A stretch of 64,000 bases of DNA from GCA-2862545 sp047609825. Its GTDB lineage: Bacteria > Myxococcota_A > UBA796 > GCA-2862545. The stretch lies in the NCBI GenBank assembly GCA_047609825.1, contig JBLFXJ010000004.1, positions 4,035 through 68,034 on the forward strand, given 5' to 3'. Positions 8,258 through 16,837 of this stretch are shown here, piece by piece (position 1 is the first letter of the stretch; each line of letters opens with the position of its first letter). The notes beneath the pieces were generated by a model. The model had not been told where the DNA came from and made no database searches. It saw nothing but the letters and a program-made list of their open reading frames with translations. A program made the position numbers and the translations under genes.

Positions 8258-8977
8258 ATGCTCGGCCTGTACCTCGCGTCTCTCGGCTTCGGCTCAAGCC
8301 TGATCTTCGTGTCGCTCTTCTTCGGGGGGGGCGACAAGGACTTCGACAAGGATCTCGAGCTCGATCTGGATGGGGACGTGGACCACGACATCGATGTGGA
8401 CCACGACATCGACGTGGACCACGACATCGACGTGGACCACGATCTGGACGCCGACGCCGACGTCGAGGTTCACGGCGAGCTCGAGCAAGCCGGCATGGGC
8501 GCATCCGACGCCAACGCCCCGTGGCTTCCGCTCCTCTCCATGCGATTCTGGACGTTCGCCATGGCCACGTTCGGCCTCACGGGAACACTCCTCACGCTGC
8601 TGTCGCTTCCGGCCTTGCTCTCCGCGATCGTGTCGGTGCTCGTAGGCATCGGCATCGGCATCGGCGCGGCCCGGTTCTTTCGCGCGTTGAACCGCGACTC
8701 CGTCACCGCCGACGTGTCGCTCAGGCGGTTGTCCGGCGAGGAGGCCCGGGTGCTGCTTCCGGTGCGTCCGGGTGGGGTCGGCAAGATCGTCGTCCAGACC
8801 GGCACGGGCCGCGTCGAGCTGCCCGCGGTCACCCAGGATGCGTCCGCTCTGCCCATCGGTTCGCGCGTGATCATCGCCTCGGTTCGCGCCGGCGTGGCCA
8901 ACGTGAGTAACATTCGCTCGCGGAACCAACGCAATGCTCGGGCCTCACGCGCCGTAGTACACGAGGAACGCGCTTGA
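8258..8977 (+). CDS. YqiJ/NfeD-like membrane protein with a VDHDID acidic repeat
   Basis: 239 residues from ATG 8258 (preceded by GAGGG). One membrane helix (2-23) is followed by an extremely acidic stretch (26-75) built around four hexapeptide repeats, VDHDID three times and VDHDLD once (residues 41-64). Two further helices (about 95-142) come next, then a C-terminal beta-rich OB-fold-like domain (152-215, with RPGGVGKIVV). A membrane protein with an OB domain immediately before flotillin genes is the yqiJ-yqiK arrangement, so it is probably the membrane partner of the two flotillins. The acidic repeat is not a normal part of that family; divalent-cation binding is possible but unproven. Confidence 0.7.
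   Translation: MLGLYLASLGFGSSLIFVSLFFGGGDKDFDKDLELDLDGDVDHDIDVDHDIDVDHDIDVDHDLDADADVEVHGELEQAGMGASDANAPWLPLLSMRFWTFAMATFGLTGTLLTLLSLPALLSAIVSVLVGIGIGIGAARFFRALNRDSVTADVSLRRLSGEEARVLLPVRPGGVGKIVVQTGTGRVELPAVTQDASALPIGSRVIIASVRAGVANVSNIRSRNQRNARASRAVVHEERA
8324..8331 (+). repeat. G8 homopolymer within a coding region
   Basis: Eight consecutive G residues sit at the codons for Gly-Gly-Gly that join the first membrane helix to the acidic repeat of the YqiJ-like protein. A one-base slip here would truncate or re-frame nearly the whole protein. Confidence 0.9.
8378..8449 (+). repeat. 18-bp tandem repeat (4 copies) encoding VDHDID
   Basis: Four head-to-tail 18-bp units, GTGGACCACGACATCGAY, at 8378, 8396, 8414 and 8432. 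The first three are nearly identical at the DNA level; the last ends GATCTGGAC. The near-identity suggests recent expansion or copy-number change by slippage rather than protein-level selection alone. Confidence 0.92.
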
Positions 8978-9073
8978 CCCAGCGGTCCGCGCCGACCGAC
9001 CATGACCCCGTCTCCTCGGGCGACCCCGCGCGTCGGGCTCGCTCGCCTCGTCACCTCTCCCTTGGAGGACTCG

Positions 9074-10360
9074 GTGGAAATCTTTGCAGGCTGTCTAGGC
9101 GTCGCCCTCGGCCTGGTGTTCGTCAGCTTCGTGTTCGTCGCGAAGCAGTTCCTGTTCGTCGGGAGGCCGAGCGAGCTGCTGATCTTCAGCGGTCGACGCC
9201 GCACTCTGTCGGACGGGACCGTGAGCGGGTACCGCGTGCTCCACGGTGGCTACGGCTGGCGCATCCCGATGCTCGAGAAGGTCGACCGGATGCCCCTCAC
9301 CACCCTGTGCATCGACCTGCGCGTGAACAACGCCTACTCCAAGGGCGGCATCCCCCTGCAGGTGCACGGCATCGCCAACGTGAAGGTGAGCTCCGACCCC
9401 AGGATCTACAACAACGCCATCGAGCGCTTCCTCGGCCGTGACACCGAGGAGATCCGCCAGGTGGCCAAGGAGACCCTCGAGGGACACCTGCGCGGGATCA
9501 TCGCGCGCATGACGCCCGAGGAGGTCAACGAGGACCGCCTGAAGTTTGCCCAGGAGCTGGTGGACGAAGCCGGTGAAGACTTCGAGCGGCTGGGCCTCAC
9601 CCTCGACACCCTGAAAGTGCAGAGCGTGAGCGATGATGTGTCCTACCTGGACAGCATCGGACGCGAGCGGCTGGCGAACGTGCTCGCCGAGGCCGAGATC
9701 GCGGAGTCCACGGCGAAGGCAGATGCGGAGGAAGCTCAGGCGAATGCCAATCGCGAGGGCCGGGTGGCCGATGAGCGCGCCGAGACTGTGATCAAGCAGC
9801 GAGAGAATGAGCTGCGACGCGCCGTTGCCGATCTCGAGGCGAAGGCGAAGTCGGAGGAGGAGCGGGCCGAGCAGCAGGCGCTCACCGCGCGCGCCATCGC
9901 GGAGCAGCGGCTCCAGGAGATCCGTGGGCGGCTCGAGAAGATTCGGCTTCAGTCCGACGTGGTGCTGCCCGCCCAGGCCGAACGCAAGGCCGCAGAGATG
10001 CGCGCCCGCTCGGAGGCCGCCCACATCGCCACCGACGGTGAGGCGATGGCCACGGTGCTCCAGATGATGACGGATGTGTGGATCGACGCTGGGCCCGACG
10101 CGAAGGACATCTTCCTGATCCAGCAGCTCGAGAAGGTACTTGCCACCGTGACCGACAAGGTCAAGGGCATGCAGCTGGGCGAGGTCACCCTGCTCGATGG
10201 CGGCGACGGTCGAGCGCTTCCCAGCCACATCGCCTCGCTGCCCGCCATGGTCGGTGCAGTGCTTCGCGAGTTCCGTGACACCACGGGGGTCGATGTGACC
10301 GGCATCCTGGGGCGTACAGACGCGCTGCGACTGACAGAAAAGGCCGAGGAGGTGATCTGA
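9074..10360 (+). CDS. Flotillin-like SPFH protein 1
   Basis: 428 residues from GTG 9074, chosen because GGAGGA (9064-9069) sits 4 nt upstream; an ATG at 9002 would add a 24-residue extension lacking such a site. An N-terminal membrane helix (VALGLVFVSFVFVAKQFLFV) is followed by the SPFH/band-7 domain (SYSKGGIPLQVHGIANVKV type sequence). A long Ala/Glu-rich coiled coil (about 205-330) typical of flotillins precedes a C-terminal region with IFLIQQLEKVLATVTDKV. Flotillins form large membrane assemblies that organise microdomains and envelope protein quality control. Its stop overlaps the start of the paralogue by 1 nt. Confidence 0.85.
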   Translation: MEIFAGCLGVALGLVFVSFVFVAKQFLFVGRPSELLIFSGRRRTLSDGTVSGYRVLHGGYGWRIPMLEKVDRMPLTTLCIDLRVNNAYSKGGIPLQVHGIANVKVSSDPRIYNNAIERFLGRDTEEIRQVAKETLEGHLRGIIARMTPEEVNEDRLKFAQELVDEAGEDFERLGLTLDTLKVQSVSDDVSYLDSIGRERLANVLAEAEIAESTAKADAEEAQANANREGRVADERAETVIKQRENELRRAVADLEAKAKSEEERAEQQALTARAIAEQRLQEIRGRLEKIRLQSDVVLPAQAERKAAEMRARSEAAHIATDGEAMATVLQMMTDVWIDAGPDAKDIFLIQQLEKVLATVTDKVKGMQLGEVTLLDGGDGRALPSHIASLPAMVGAVLREFRDTTGVDVTGILGRTDALRLTEKAEEVI

Positions 10361-11628
10361 TGGGCGCCGAACTGTTGCTGGCCCTCATCGGGGTCATCGT
10401 GGTCGTGCTGGTGTCGGCGGTGGGCGCTGCCGTCGGGCTGGCGGGCAACCTGCTGTACATCTGTGAGCCGAATGAGGTGCTGATCTTCAGTGGCAAGCAC
10501 CGGCAGACGCCGGAGGGCCCTCGGGGCTATCGGATCATCAAGGGCGGTCGAGGCTGGCGCACGCCGCTGATCGAGGCGGTCGATCGGCTCGACCTCACCA
10601 ACATGATCATCGACATCACCGTGCAGGGTGCCTACTCGAAGGGCGGTATTCCCCTGAATATCCAAGGGGTCGCCAATATCAAGATCGCCAGCCACGAGCC
10701 CTACCTCGGCTATGCGGTCGAGCGGCTGATGGGCAAGTCCCGCGACGAGATCATCCAGATGGCGAAGGACGTGCTCGAGGGCAACCTCCGCGGTGTGCTG
10801 TCGCGGCTCACGCCGGAGGAGGTCAACGAAGACAAGATCGCGTTCGCCGAGAAGCTGCTGGAGGAGGCCGAGCACGACCTGGGCCGGATCGGCGTGGCGC
10901 TCGACACCTGTAAGATCCAGAACGTGCACGATGACCGGGGCTACCTCGACTCCATCGGCCGCAAGTCGAGCGCCGAGATCATCAAGTCCTCCCGCATCGC
11001 CGAGGCTCGCGCCAAGGCGAGTGCCATCATCCGCGAGGCCCAGAACCGTCAGCGCGCCCGGCTCCAACAGATCGAGGCCGACGAGCAGATCGCGTCGGCA
11101 CAGGCCGAGCGGCGTGTGGTTGACGCCCTGACTCAGGCCAAGGCCATGGTGGCCGAGCAGGAAGGGCAGGTGGTCGCGGCGATCGCCCGGGCCGAGGCCG
11201 CGCTCGAGGCCGAGGCCGCGCGGGCTGAGCAGGTGCGGATCCAGCTCGAGGCGGACGTGCTCGAGCCGGCGCGGGCCAACATGGAGGCCGGTATCGCACA
11301 AGCGAGGGGGCATTCGGCCCGAATCCTCGAGGAAGGGCGTGCCACAGTGCAGGTGCTGGAGGAGATGATCCGGGTCTGGCGAGCGGCTGGGACGGATGCC
11401 CGCGACATCTTCCTGATGCAGAAGCTGCAGGTGGTGATGGACAGCATGGTCGAGACCATCGGCGACGTACAGGTCGACCGGGTGGTCATGCTCCCGCCGG
11501 TGCCACAGGGCGGAGGCGAGGGCACCGCGCGCACGATGGTGCGGCTGGTGGAGGAGTTGAAGGGGGCGCTCGGCGTCGATCTTCCGGCCCTCATCGAGTC
11601 TGCGACCCGAGGCCCGGCGGCGGAGTGA
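10360..11628 (+). CDS. Flotillin-like SPFH protein 2
   Basis: 422 residues, clearly paralogous to the preceding gene. They share the N-terminal helix plus EVLIFSGKHR, AYSKGGIPLNIQGVANIKI, LTPEEVNED and the YLDSIGRKSSAEII segment. The SPFH domain covers about 30-190 and an Ala/Glu/Arg coiled coil about 205-320. The C terminus has RDIFLMQKLQVVMDSMVETIGDVQVDRVVML. The TGATG overlap couples it to paralogue 1, so a hetero-oligomer is likely. It differs mainly in the coiled coil, which is shorter in acidic repeats. The YqiJ-like gene upstream supplies the membrane partner. Confidence 0.85.
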   Translation: MGAELLLALIGVIVVVLVSAVGAAVGLAGNLLYICEPNEVLIFSGKHRQTPEGPRGYRIIKGGRGWRTPLIEAVDRLDLTNMIIDITVQGAYSKGGIPLNIQGVANIKIASHEPYLGYAVERLMGKSRDEIIQMAKDVLEGNLRGVLSRLTPEEVNEDKIAFAEKLLEEAEHDLGRIGVALDTCKIQNVHDDRGYLDSIGRKSSAEIIKSSRIAEARAKASAIIREAQNRQRARLQQIEADEQIASAQAERRVVDALTQAKAMVAEQEGQVVAAIARAEAALEAEAARAEQVRIQLEADVLEPARANMEAGIAQARGHSARILEEGRATVQVLEEMIRVWRAAGTDARDIFLMQKLQVVMDSMVETIGDVQVDRVVMLPPVPQGGGEGTARTMVRLVEELKGALGVDLPALIESATRGPAAE

Positions 11629-11648
11629 CACATGGGCCTGCCCAGCGG

Positions 11649-11654
11649 TAGGCT
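11649..11654 (+). promoter_or_regulatory. Candidate -10 element upstream of hflX
   Basis: TAGGCT followed by GGG lies 28 nt before the CTG start. It matches a TA-R-R-S-T element seen before several other genes here. No clear -35 is visible, so the call is weak. Confidence 0.3.
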
Positions 11655-11670
11655 GGGAGCAGCCGCCGCC

Positions 11671-11678
11671 GAGGAGGA
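11671..11678 (+). promoter_or_regulatory. Strong Shine-Dalgarno that decides an unusual CTG start
   Basis: GAGGAGGA, a near-perfect match to the anti-SD, is followed after 4 nt (which include an in-frame TGA at 11680-11682) by CTG at 11683. No ATG, GTG or TTG in this frame occurs until a TTG at 11845, far beyond the SD. Confidence 0.75.
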
Positions 11679-11682
11679 CTGA

Positions 11683-13332
11683 CTGGACACCCTGTACGGG
11701 AACACCGAAGGACTCAAGCCAGCACAGGCCCGCGCCCTGCGGGCCCTGTACAACCGAAGCGCCAGCCGCGCCGACTTCGTCTCACCGCCGCTCGCGCGGG
11801 CGCTCACCGAGCTCTCGGGGGGCATCGGGCGACGCGTCGGCCTGTTGGTGGACCGCGCTGGCCGCATCGACAAGGTGGTCGTCGGTGAGGCTCACCGCGT
11901 GTTCCTGCCGGACCTCGGTCGCGACCGAGCGGGAGCGGCTCGGTTCCGTGGGCTGCGCTTGGTTGTGTCGAACCTCTCCCCGCGCGGGCTGAGCGAAGAC
12001 GACCTCACCGACCTCGTGCTGCTGCGGCTCGACGCTGTGATCAGCGTGCGGGTCGGGCCGGACGGGCTGCCCGGCGAGGTGGAGTGGGCTCACCTGCTCC
12101 CGCCTGAGGTCGGAGATGTGTGGCGGCTCGAGCGGCGCCCGTCGGTGCATGGCTGGACCGACGACTGGACCACCTTCATCACCGACCTCGAGGGGCAGTT
12201 CTCGGCGACCGCGCGGCTCGAGCAGGTGGAAGGCCGTCAAGCGGCGATCCTGGTCGGCATCAGCCTTGACGACCCCAGGCGCGCGCGGCGGTCCCTGGCT
12301 GAGCTCGAGCGCCTGGCCCACACCGCAGGCCTGAATGTGATGGACACCGTGCTCCAGTCCCGACGCAAGCTGGACGGCCGCACCTGCATCGGCAAGGGCA
12401 AGCTCCAGGAAGTCTTGGTGCGTTCGATGCACTTGGGCGCCGAGGTCTTGGTGTTCGACCGCGAGCTGTCGCCGTCCCAGCTCCGCAACATCGCCACGCT
12501 GACCGAGCTCAACGTGCTGGATCGCACCCAGCTGATCCTCGACATCTTCGCCCAGCACGCCAGCACGCGGGAGGGGCGGCTCCAGGTCGAGCTGGCACAG
12601 CTGCGGTACCGGATGCCGCGGCTGGCCCTGATGCCGACCGCCATGTCGCGCCTGACCGGCGGGATCGGTGGACGCGGGCCCGGAGAGACCAAGCTCGAGA
12701 TCAACCGGAGGCGGGCACAGGAGCGACTCACCCGGCTGGAGCGTCAGCTCACCGACCTGGCGCGAAATCGCGCAACGCGACGGAAGCTACGTAAGAAAGC
12801 CGGTTTTCCGATTGTCTCCATCGTGGGCTACACCAACGCGGGCAAGTCCACGCTGCTCAACCGGCTGACCCACAGTCAGGTGCTGGTGGAGAACAAGCTG
12901 TTCGCTACGTTGGACCCCACCACCCGTCGACTGCGGTTCCCCGAGGAGCGCGAGATCATCGTCACTGACACCGTGGGCTTCATCGAGGATCTGCCGCAGA
13001 CGCTGGTGGCGGCGTTCGAGTCGACCCTCGAAGAGCTGGAGGAAGCCGACCTGCTGGTGCATGTGCTCGATGCCGCCGATCCCCACCATGCCGAGCACGA
13101 GGCGGCCGTGATCCGTGTGCTCGATGGGCTCGGGCTGGGGCAGCGGCCGATCCTCAAGGCGTGGAACAAGGCCGATCAGGTGCCGCCCGCGGCGCTCCAG
13201 GATCTGCTCCGCGGCCAAGGTGGGCTCGCCGTCAGCGCCCTGACCGGAGAGGGGTGTGAGCACCTGCTCGACCGGATCGAGCGCGCGCTGTTCCACGCGG
13301 AGCGGCGCGCATTGAGCGAGGTGGCGAAGTGA
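11683..13332 (+). CDS. hflX: Ribosome-associated GTPase HflX, apparent CTG start
   Basis: 549 residues. The GTPase domain has P-loop GYTNAGKSTLLNRL, switch region ATLDPTTRR, G3 DTVGFIEDLP and G4 NKAD. The HflX-specific GPGETKLE and the glycine-rich loop GGIGGRGPGE precede it, and the N-terminal domain has IGKGKLQEVL. An extra N-terminal domain with LYGNTEGLKPAQ and VGLLVDRAGRID is characteristic of the long HflX form of delta-type proteobacteria, so translation must begin upstream of the first ATG/GTG/TTG. The only start consistent with both homology and the SD is CTG 11683. HflX splits stalled or heat-damaged ribosomes. Downstream it overlaps a lipoprotein gene by 4 nt. Confidence 0.88.
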   Translation: MDTLYGNTEGLKPAQARALRALYNRSASRADFVSPPLARALTELSGGIGRRVGLLVDRAGRIDKVVVGEAHRVFLPDLGRDRAGAARFRGLRLVVSNLSPRGLSEDDLTDLVLLRLDAVISVRVGPDGLPGEVEWAHLLPPEVGDVWRLERRPSVHGWTDDWTTFITDLEGQFSATARLEQVEGRQAAILVGISLDDPRRARRSLAELERLAHTAGLNVMDTVLQSRRKLDGRTCIGKGKLQEVLVRSMHLGAEVLVFDRELSPSQLRNIATLTELNVLDRTQLILDIFAQHASTREGRLQVELAQLRYRMPRLALMPTAMSRLTGGIGGRGPGETKLEINRRRAQERLTRLERQLTDLARNRATRRKLRKKAGFPIVSIVGYTNAGKSTLLNRLTHSQVLVENKLFATLDPTTRRLRFPEEREIIVTDTVGFIEDLPQTLVAAFESTLEELEEADLLVHVLDAADPHHAEHEAAVIRVLDGLGLGQRPILKAWNKADQVPPAALQDLLRGQGGLAVSALTGEGCEHLLDRIERALFHAERRALSEVAK

Positions 13333-13811
13333 GGGCGCTCTGGCCGCTGCTGCTCGGAGGATGCCTGTTCTCACCGGCGGGCAAGCCGGTGGAGGTGGGC
13401 ACGCTCGGCGAGCCGACGATCACCGAGTTTCGCCTTTGGTGCGATCACGACCGCGCAACCTGGGAGGTGCGCATCGTGGCGGACGCGTGGACCGGCGGGG
13501 CCACGGCACAGCTGACGGAGGACGGGCTGTATGTCGAGAAGAAGAACGTCGACAGCGTCGCCATCGCCGAGGATGGGACCCGCGACGAGCTCGAGGCGAC
13601 GCTCCCGGTCGCTGATGACTGGCGCGACGTTGGGGGACGAACCACGGCGTTCCGCTGCTCGGACGACCCGAGCATCCTAGTGGTGCTCGCGGCTGTAGAC
13701 GGAACGCCCGTCGACTGTCGGGTGCTCGGCCCCACACCCGAGGTGTTCGCCGAGCTCGGCCTCGGCGGCTGCCCCGTGACCGCCGAGCGAGAGGACCGGA
13801 TCAGCCCGTGA
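13329..13811 (+). CDS. Hypothetical lipoprotein
   Basis: 160 residues from a GTG that overlaps the hflX stop (GTGA). A short signal peptide ends in the lipobox LLLGGC (Cys14). The mature domain is small, beta-rich and has three more cysteines (LWCDHD, FRCSDD, VDCRV), consistent with a disulphide-stabilised envelope domain, possibly Ig-like: ITEFRLWCDHDRATWEVRIVADAW. I do not recognise the family. Its 3' end overlaps the convergent pdxA gene by 11 nt, so the two stop regions are shared. Confidence 0.6.
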   Translation: MRALWPLLLGGCLFSPAGKPVEVGTLGEPTITEFRLWCDHDRATWEVRIVADAWTGGATAQLTEDGLYVEKKNVDSVAIAEDGTRDELEATLPVADDWRDVGGRTTAFRCSDDPSILVVLAAVDGTPVDCRVLGPTPEVFAELGLGGCPVTAEREDRISP

Positions 13812-14718
13812 GCTGGAGCGCGAGATCCATCGCGCCGCCCATGCTCGTGGCGTCGGCGCGTCCGGTCCACGCGATGTCGTAGGCCGTTCCGTGGTCTACG
13901 CTGGTGCGGACGATCGGAAGCCCGAGCGTCCAGTTGACGCTCCGGCCGAAGTCCAGCGCCTTGAGCGGTGCAAGGCCTTGGTCGTGGTACATCGCGACCA
14001 CCATGTCGGTGTCGCCCGATACCGCCAGCCGGAAGGCCGTCTCGGCCGAGACCGGGCCTTGTGCCTGGATGCCCTCCGAGCGTGCCTGCGCTGCAGCCGG
14101 ACCGATCACCTCGATCTCCTCCCGTCCCAGCAGTCCGTCATCCCCCGCGTGTGGGTTCAGCCCACACACCGTCAGGCGGGGAGTGGGGATGCCGAGCTGG
14201 TCTCGGAGCGCGGCGTTGGCGATGCGCACCGTGTGCAGCACGCGCTCCGCAGTGATCGCCACGGGCACGGCCGACAAAGGCAGGTGAACCGTGACCAGCA
14301 CGACCCGGACCGAGCCTCCGACGAAGGCCATGACCGGGTCGGACACCCCGCACAGCTCGCCGAGGAAGTCGGTGTGTCCGGGGTGTGCGAAGCCGCGCGC
14401 TGCGAGCTTCGCCTTGTGGATCGGCCCGGTGACCAGCGCTGCGGCCCGTCCGTCCAGGCACGCTCGCGTACCGGCGCGGATGGCGGCCACCTCGACCGGC
14501 TCGGCTGAATCGGCGGGATCGACTAGCCATACCCCAGGGGAATCGGGCCACGACGCGGTCTGGCGCACGGTCAGCCCGGCCGCATGTGCGGCTTTCTGGA
14601 ACGCGGGCCCGTCGCCGATGATGACAGCGTCCAGCCCGGGCCGTTGGACGAGCGCCCGTGCGGTGACCTCGGGACCCACGCCAGCGGGGTCGCCGGGGGT
14701 GAGCACGAGTCGGCTCAC
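13801..14718 (-). CDS. pdxA: 4-hydroxythreonine-4-phosphate dehydrogenase
   Basis: 305 residues from GTG 14718, whose GTGA overlaps the stop of the SurA-like gene; the protein begins LVLTPGDPAGVGPE, the family N terminus. Metal-ligand regions are present: GPIHK, GHTDFL, GLNPHAGDDG and MYHDQGLAPLKAL. It oxidises 4-phosphohydroxy-L-threonine with NAD in pyridoxal-phosphate synthesis. At 305 residues it is slightly shorter than the common 320-335. The order surA then pdxA is the same as in enterobacteria, supporting both calls. Confidence 0.93.
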   Translation of the reverse strand: MSRLVLTPGDPAGVGPEVTARALVQRPGLDAVIIGDGPAFQKAAHAAGLTVRQTASWPDSPGVWLVDPADSAEPVEVAAIRAGTRACLDGRAAALVTGPIHKAKLAARGFAHPGHTDFLGELCGVSDPVMAFVGGSVRVVLVTVHLPLSAVPVAITAERVLHTVRIANAALRDQLGIPTPRLTVCGLNPHAGDDGLLGREEIEVIGPAAAQARSEGIQAQGPVSAETAFRLAVSGDTDMVVAMYHDQGLAPLKALDFGRSVNWTLGLPIVRTSVDHGTAYDIAWTGRADATSMGGAMDLALQLTG

Positions 14719-15677
14719 TTGCTCCCCAGCACCACCGTTACTGCCGATTCGCGGCGTGCGCGCTGGTACCACTCTTCCTCGATGGCGATCAGCTTCTTCT
14801 GGAACAGTTGGCCGCGAAGCTGCTCGCGCACATCGGCCAGGTCCTGGACCTCGGCGGCGGTGGATTCCCGCGTGAGCACCTTGACGACGAACAGCACGTT
14901 GCCGGAGAGTACGGGGGCGTTGACGACACCGACCTCGGCCGAGAATGCGAGCGTGTCGATCGCCTCCTGCAGCTGCCCCTTGGTGTAGGTGCGGCCAGCG
15001 ACGACCTTCGACAGTCCGGCCGAGTCGTAGTCGGCGACGGCCTGCGCCCACTCCAGCTCGCCTGCGTTGAGGCGCCGGACCACGTCTTCTGCAGCGGTCA
15101 GCCGAGCGGCGCGGCCGGTCTCGTTCGCGTCGGCCGGGATGAGCACGCCCAGCGCGTCCAGGGTGACTGTGGCGGATCCGGGATCCACCCGACGCTTGGT
15201 GCGGGTGTACAGGTCGTGGATCTCATCGTCGGTGACCACGACCCGAGGCACGAGCACCGCGCCCCGGAAGCGGTCCGTGCGGATGCTGTCCATCAGCTGG
15301 TCGCGGTAGCTCTCCCAGCGGGCGCCGGTGGACTCCACGTACTTGCGGAGGTCTTCGCGATCGGCGAACCCGTTCTCGCGGATGACGTTGTCGATCGCCT
15401 GGTCCACGTCGTCGCCGGTGACCCGCATCTCGAGGGCGTCCAGCTCCTGTCGCACCAGCGCGAACTTGATCAAGGTGTCGAGGACCTCGAGCTCTCCTTC
15501 GCGGATGCACGCATCGAACGCCACTCCGGGCTGACACCGCGACGTGATGTAGTCGCGGCCCATGTCGTACACCTCGGACAGGGCGATCGGGTGTTCCGTC
15601 ACCACCGCCGCGATGCGGTCTACGACCAGCGCATCCTGGGCGAGCGCTGCCAAGGCCAAGGTGAGAGTCAGCATCAC
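14715..15677 (-). CDS. SurA-like periplasmic chaperone
   Basis: 320 residues with a signal peptide (MMLTLTLALAALAQD). Strand VVDRIAAVVTEHPIALSEVYD is the hallmark SurA N-terminal start (xIxAxVNxxxIxxSEV). The helical SurA_N domain follows (LRKYVESTGARWESYRDQL). A single, rather degenerate parvulin-like domain lies at about 170-280, without the GGDLG signature of active PPIases. It probably acts as a chaperone for outer-membrane proteins. Overlaps of 4 nt on both sides (PpiC gene upstream, pdxA downstream) give a three-gene operon. Confidence 0.75.
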   Translation of the reverse strand: MMLTLTLALAALAQDALVVDRIAAVVTEHPIALSEVYDMGRDYITSRCQPGVAFDACIREGELEVLDTLIKFALVRQELDALEMRVTGDDVDQAIDNVIRENGFADREDLRKYVESTGARWESYRDQLMDSIRTDRFRGAVLVPRVVVTDDEIHDLYTRTKRRVDPGSATVTLDALGVLIPADANETGRAARLTAAEDVVRRLNAGELEWAQAVADYDSAGLSKVVAGRTYTKGQLQEAIDTLAFSAEVGVVNAPVLSGNVLFVVKVLTRESTAAEVQDLADVREQLRGQLFQKKLIAIEEEWYQRARRESAVTVVLGSK

Positions 15678-16669
15678 TCCAGCCCCTCGATGATCTCGTG
15701 GTCCTCGCTACCATCGCCCTGCTCATCGGCAGGATTCGTGGGCATGCGGTTCAGGTCGATCGCGGCGACGGCCGCTTCATCGATGGCCACCGTCACGTCG
15801 GTGAGGATCTCACCGACGTAGGTGTCGGTCAGCTGCTTGAACCGCGTGTTCTTCAGCTTGCGCACAACGCTGCCCTTCATCTGTGAGAACGGGCGATCGA
15901 TGCGCTCGCGGCGGTTGACCAGGAGCAGCACATTTGCACCCCCGCCAGCGACGAATGGCTCGGTCAGCTGCCCGACCTCGAGGTCGAAGGCGCGGGCGAC
16001 CACCTCAGCCGGGATGCCGGGCTTGCCCTCACGGGCGACGTAGCCGAGATCGCCGCCTCGGCGACGATAGGGGTCTTCGCTGTGTTCCTGAGCCAGGTCG
16101 CGGAACCGGTCGGGTCGGGCCTTGATCTGGCGGTGAAGGTCCGTGGCGAGCTTGAGCGCATCCGCCTCGCTGCGGCGGTCGTCGATGGCGAGGAAGATCC
16201 GCTTCACCTGGATCTTCTCGGGCACCATGAACTCTTCGGGGTGCTCGTCGAAGTAGGCGCGCAGGTCTTCTTCGCTGAAGTCGGACCCCTTGACCTGGCT
16301 GTACACCTGCTCGCGGAGAAGCAGGTTCACCATGATCTTCCTGACCTTCGGGTCGCGGTACAGCCCGCGGCGCGTGGCCTCTTGCCATAGGGCTTCTTCG
16401 GTGACCAGCGCATCGAGCACCTGCTTGCGCTCGTCCGTCGACAAGGCAACGCCATCCACCGGGATTCGGCGGGCCGCAGCGCTGACGAACTCACGGGAGC
16501 CGACCACGCCATCCCCGACCTTGGCGAGCACGGTGCCCACGTCACCGCGGGGTGCGACGAGCATGGCATCGAGGCCGCGCTCCTCCGCGCCAGGCTTGGC
16601 CTCGCCTGCGTCGTTCGTGCCGGACTCGCCGCACGCGCCAAGCAGGGCCAGCAGCACCAGGAACCGCAT
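15674..16669 (-). CDS. PpiC-type parvulin peptidyl-prolyl isomerase lipoprotein
   Basis: 331 residues. The lipoprotein signal ends in LLGAC (Cys13). A SurA/PrsA-like helical region (about 50-150; SREFVSAAARRIPVDG) precedes a parvulin domain at about 155-260 with the diagnostic HSEDPYRRRGGDLGYVAREG segment and VGQLTEPFVAGGGANVLLLVNR. It would be tethered to a membrane and catalyse prolyl isomerisation during envelope protein folding. It is the first gene of the operon with the SurA-like and pdxA genes. A PrsA-like name is possible but not decidable. Confidence 0.87.
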   Translation of the reverse strand: MRFLVLLALLGACGESGTNDAGEAKPGAEERGLDAMLVAPRGDVGTVLAKVGDGVVGSREFVSAAARRIPVDGVALSTDERKQVLDALVTEEALWQEATRRGLYRDPKVRKIMVNLLLREQVYSQVKGSDFSEEDLRAYFDEHPEEFMVPEKIQVKRIFLAIDDRRSEADALKLATDLHRQIKARPDRFRDLAQEHSEDPYRRRGGDLGYVAREGKPGIPAEVVARAFDLEVGQLTEPFVAGGGANVLLLVNRRERIDRPFSQMKGSVVRKLKNTRFKQLTDTYVGEILTDVTVAIDEAAVAAIDLNRMPTNPADEQGDGSEDHEIIEGLE

Positions 16670-16806
16670 GCACTCCCTCCGTGTCTTCCGATTCGTCGCC
16701 TATCCCGGCCCGCCTGCCGATGCCGGTTCCGCCGGGTGCCGTCGCCCACATGCAAGCCGTTGCGCGGCGCTCCATCGGATCGTCCACCGGTCGGTGTGGG
16801 TTCGGC

Positions 16807-16812
16807 TAGAGT
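16807..16812 (+). promoter_or_regulatory. Candidate -10 element for the lipoprotein-kinase operon
   Basis: TAGAGT followed by GTTG, 25 nt before the ATG at 16838, in the divergent 168-bp gap with the PpiC gene. It belongs to the recurrent TA-R-R-S-T set; no consensus -35 is seen. Confidence 0.35.
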
Positions 16813-16837
16813 GTTGGGCAATGGGTGAGGAGACCGG

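Noticed and set aside
8378..8449. Tandem 18-bp repeat considered as a CRISPR-like array
   Set aside because: Units are contiguous with no spacers and are coding for VDHDID.
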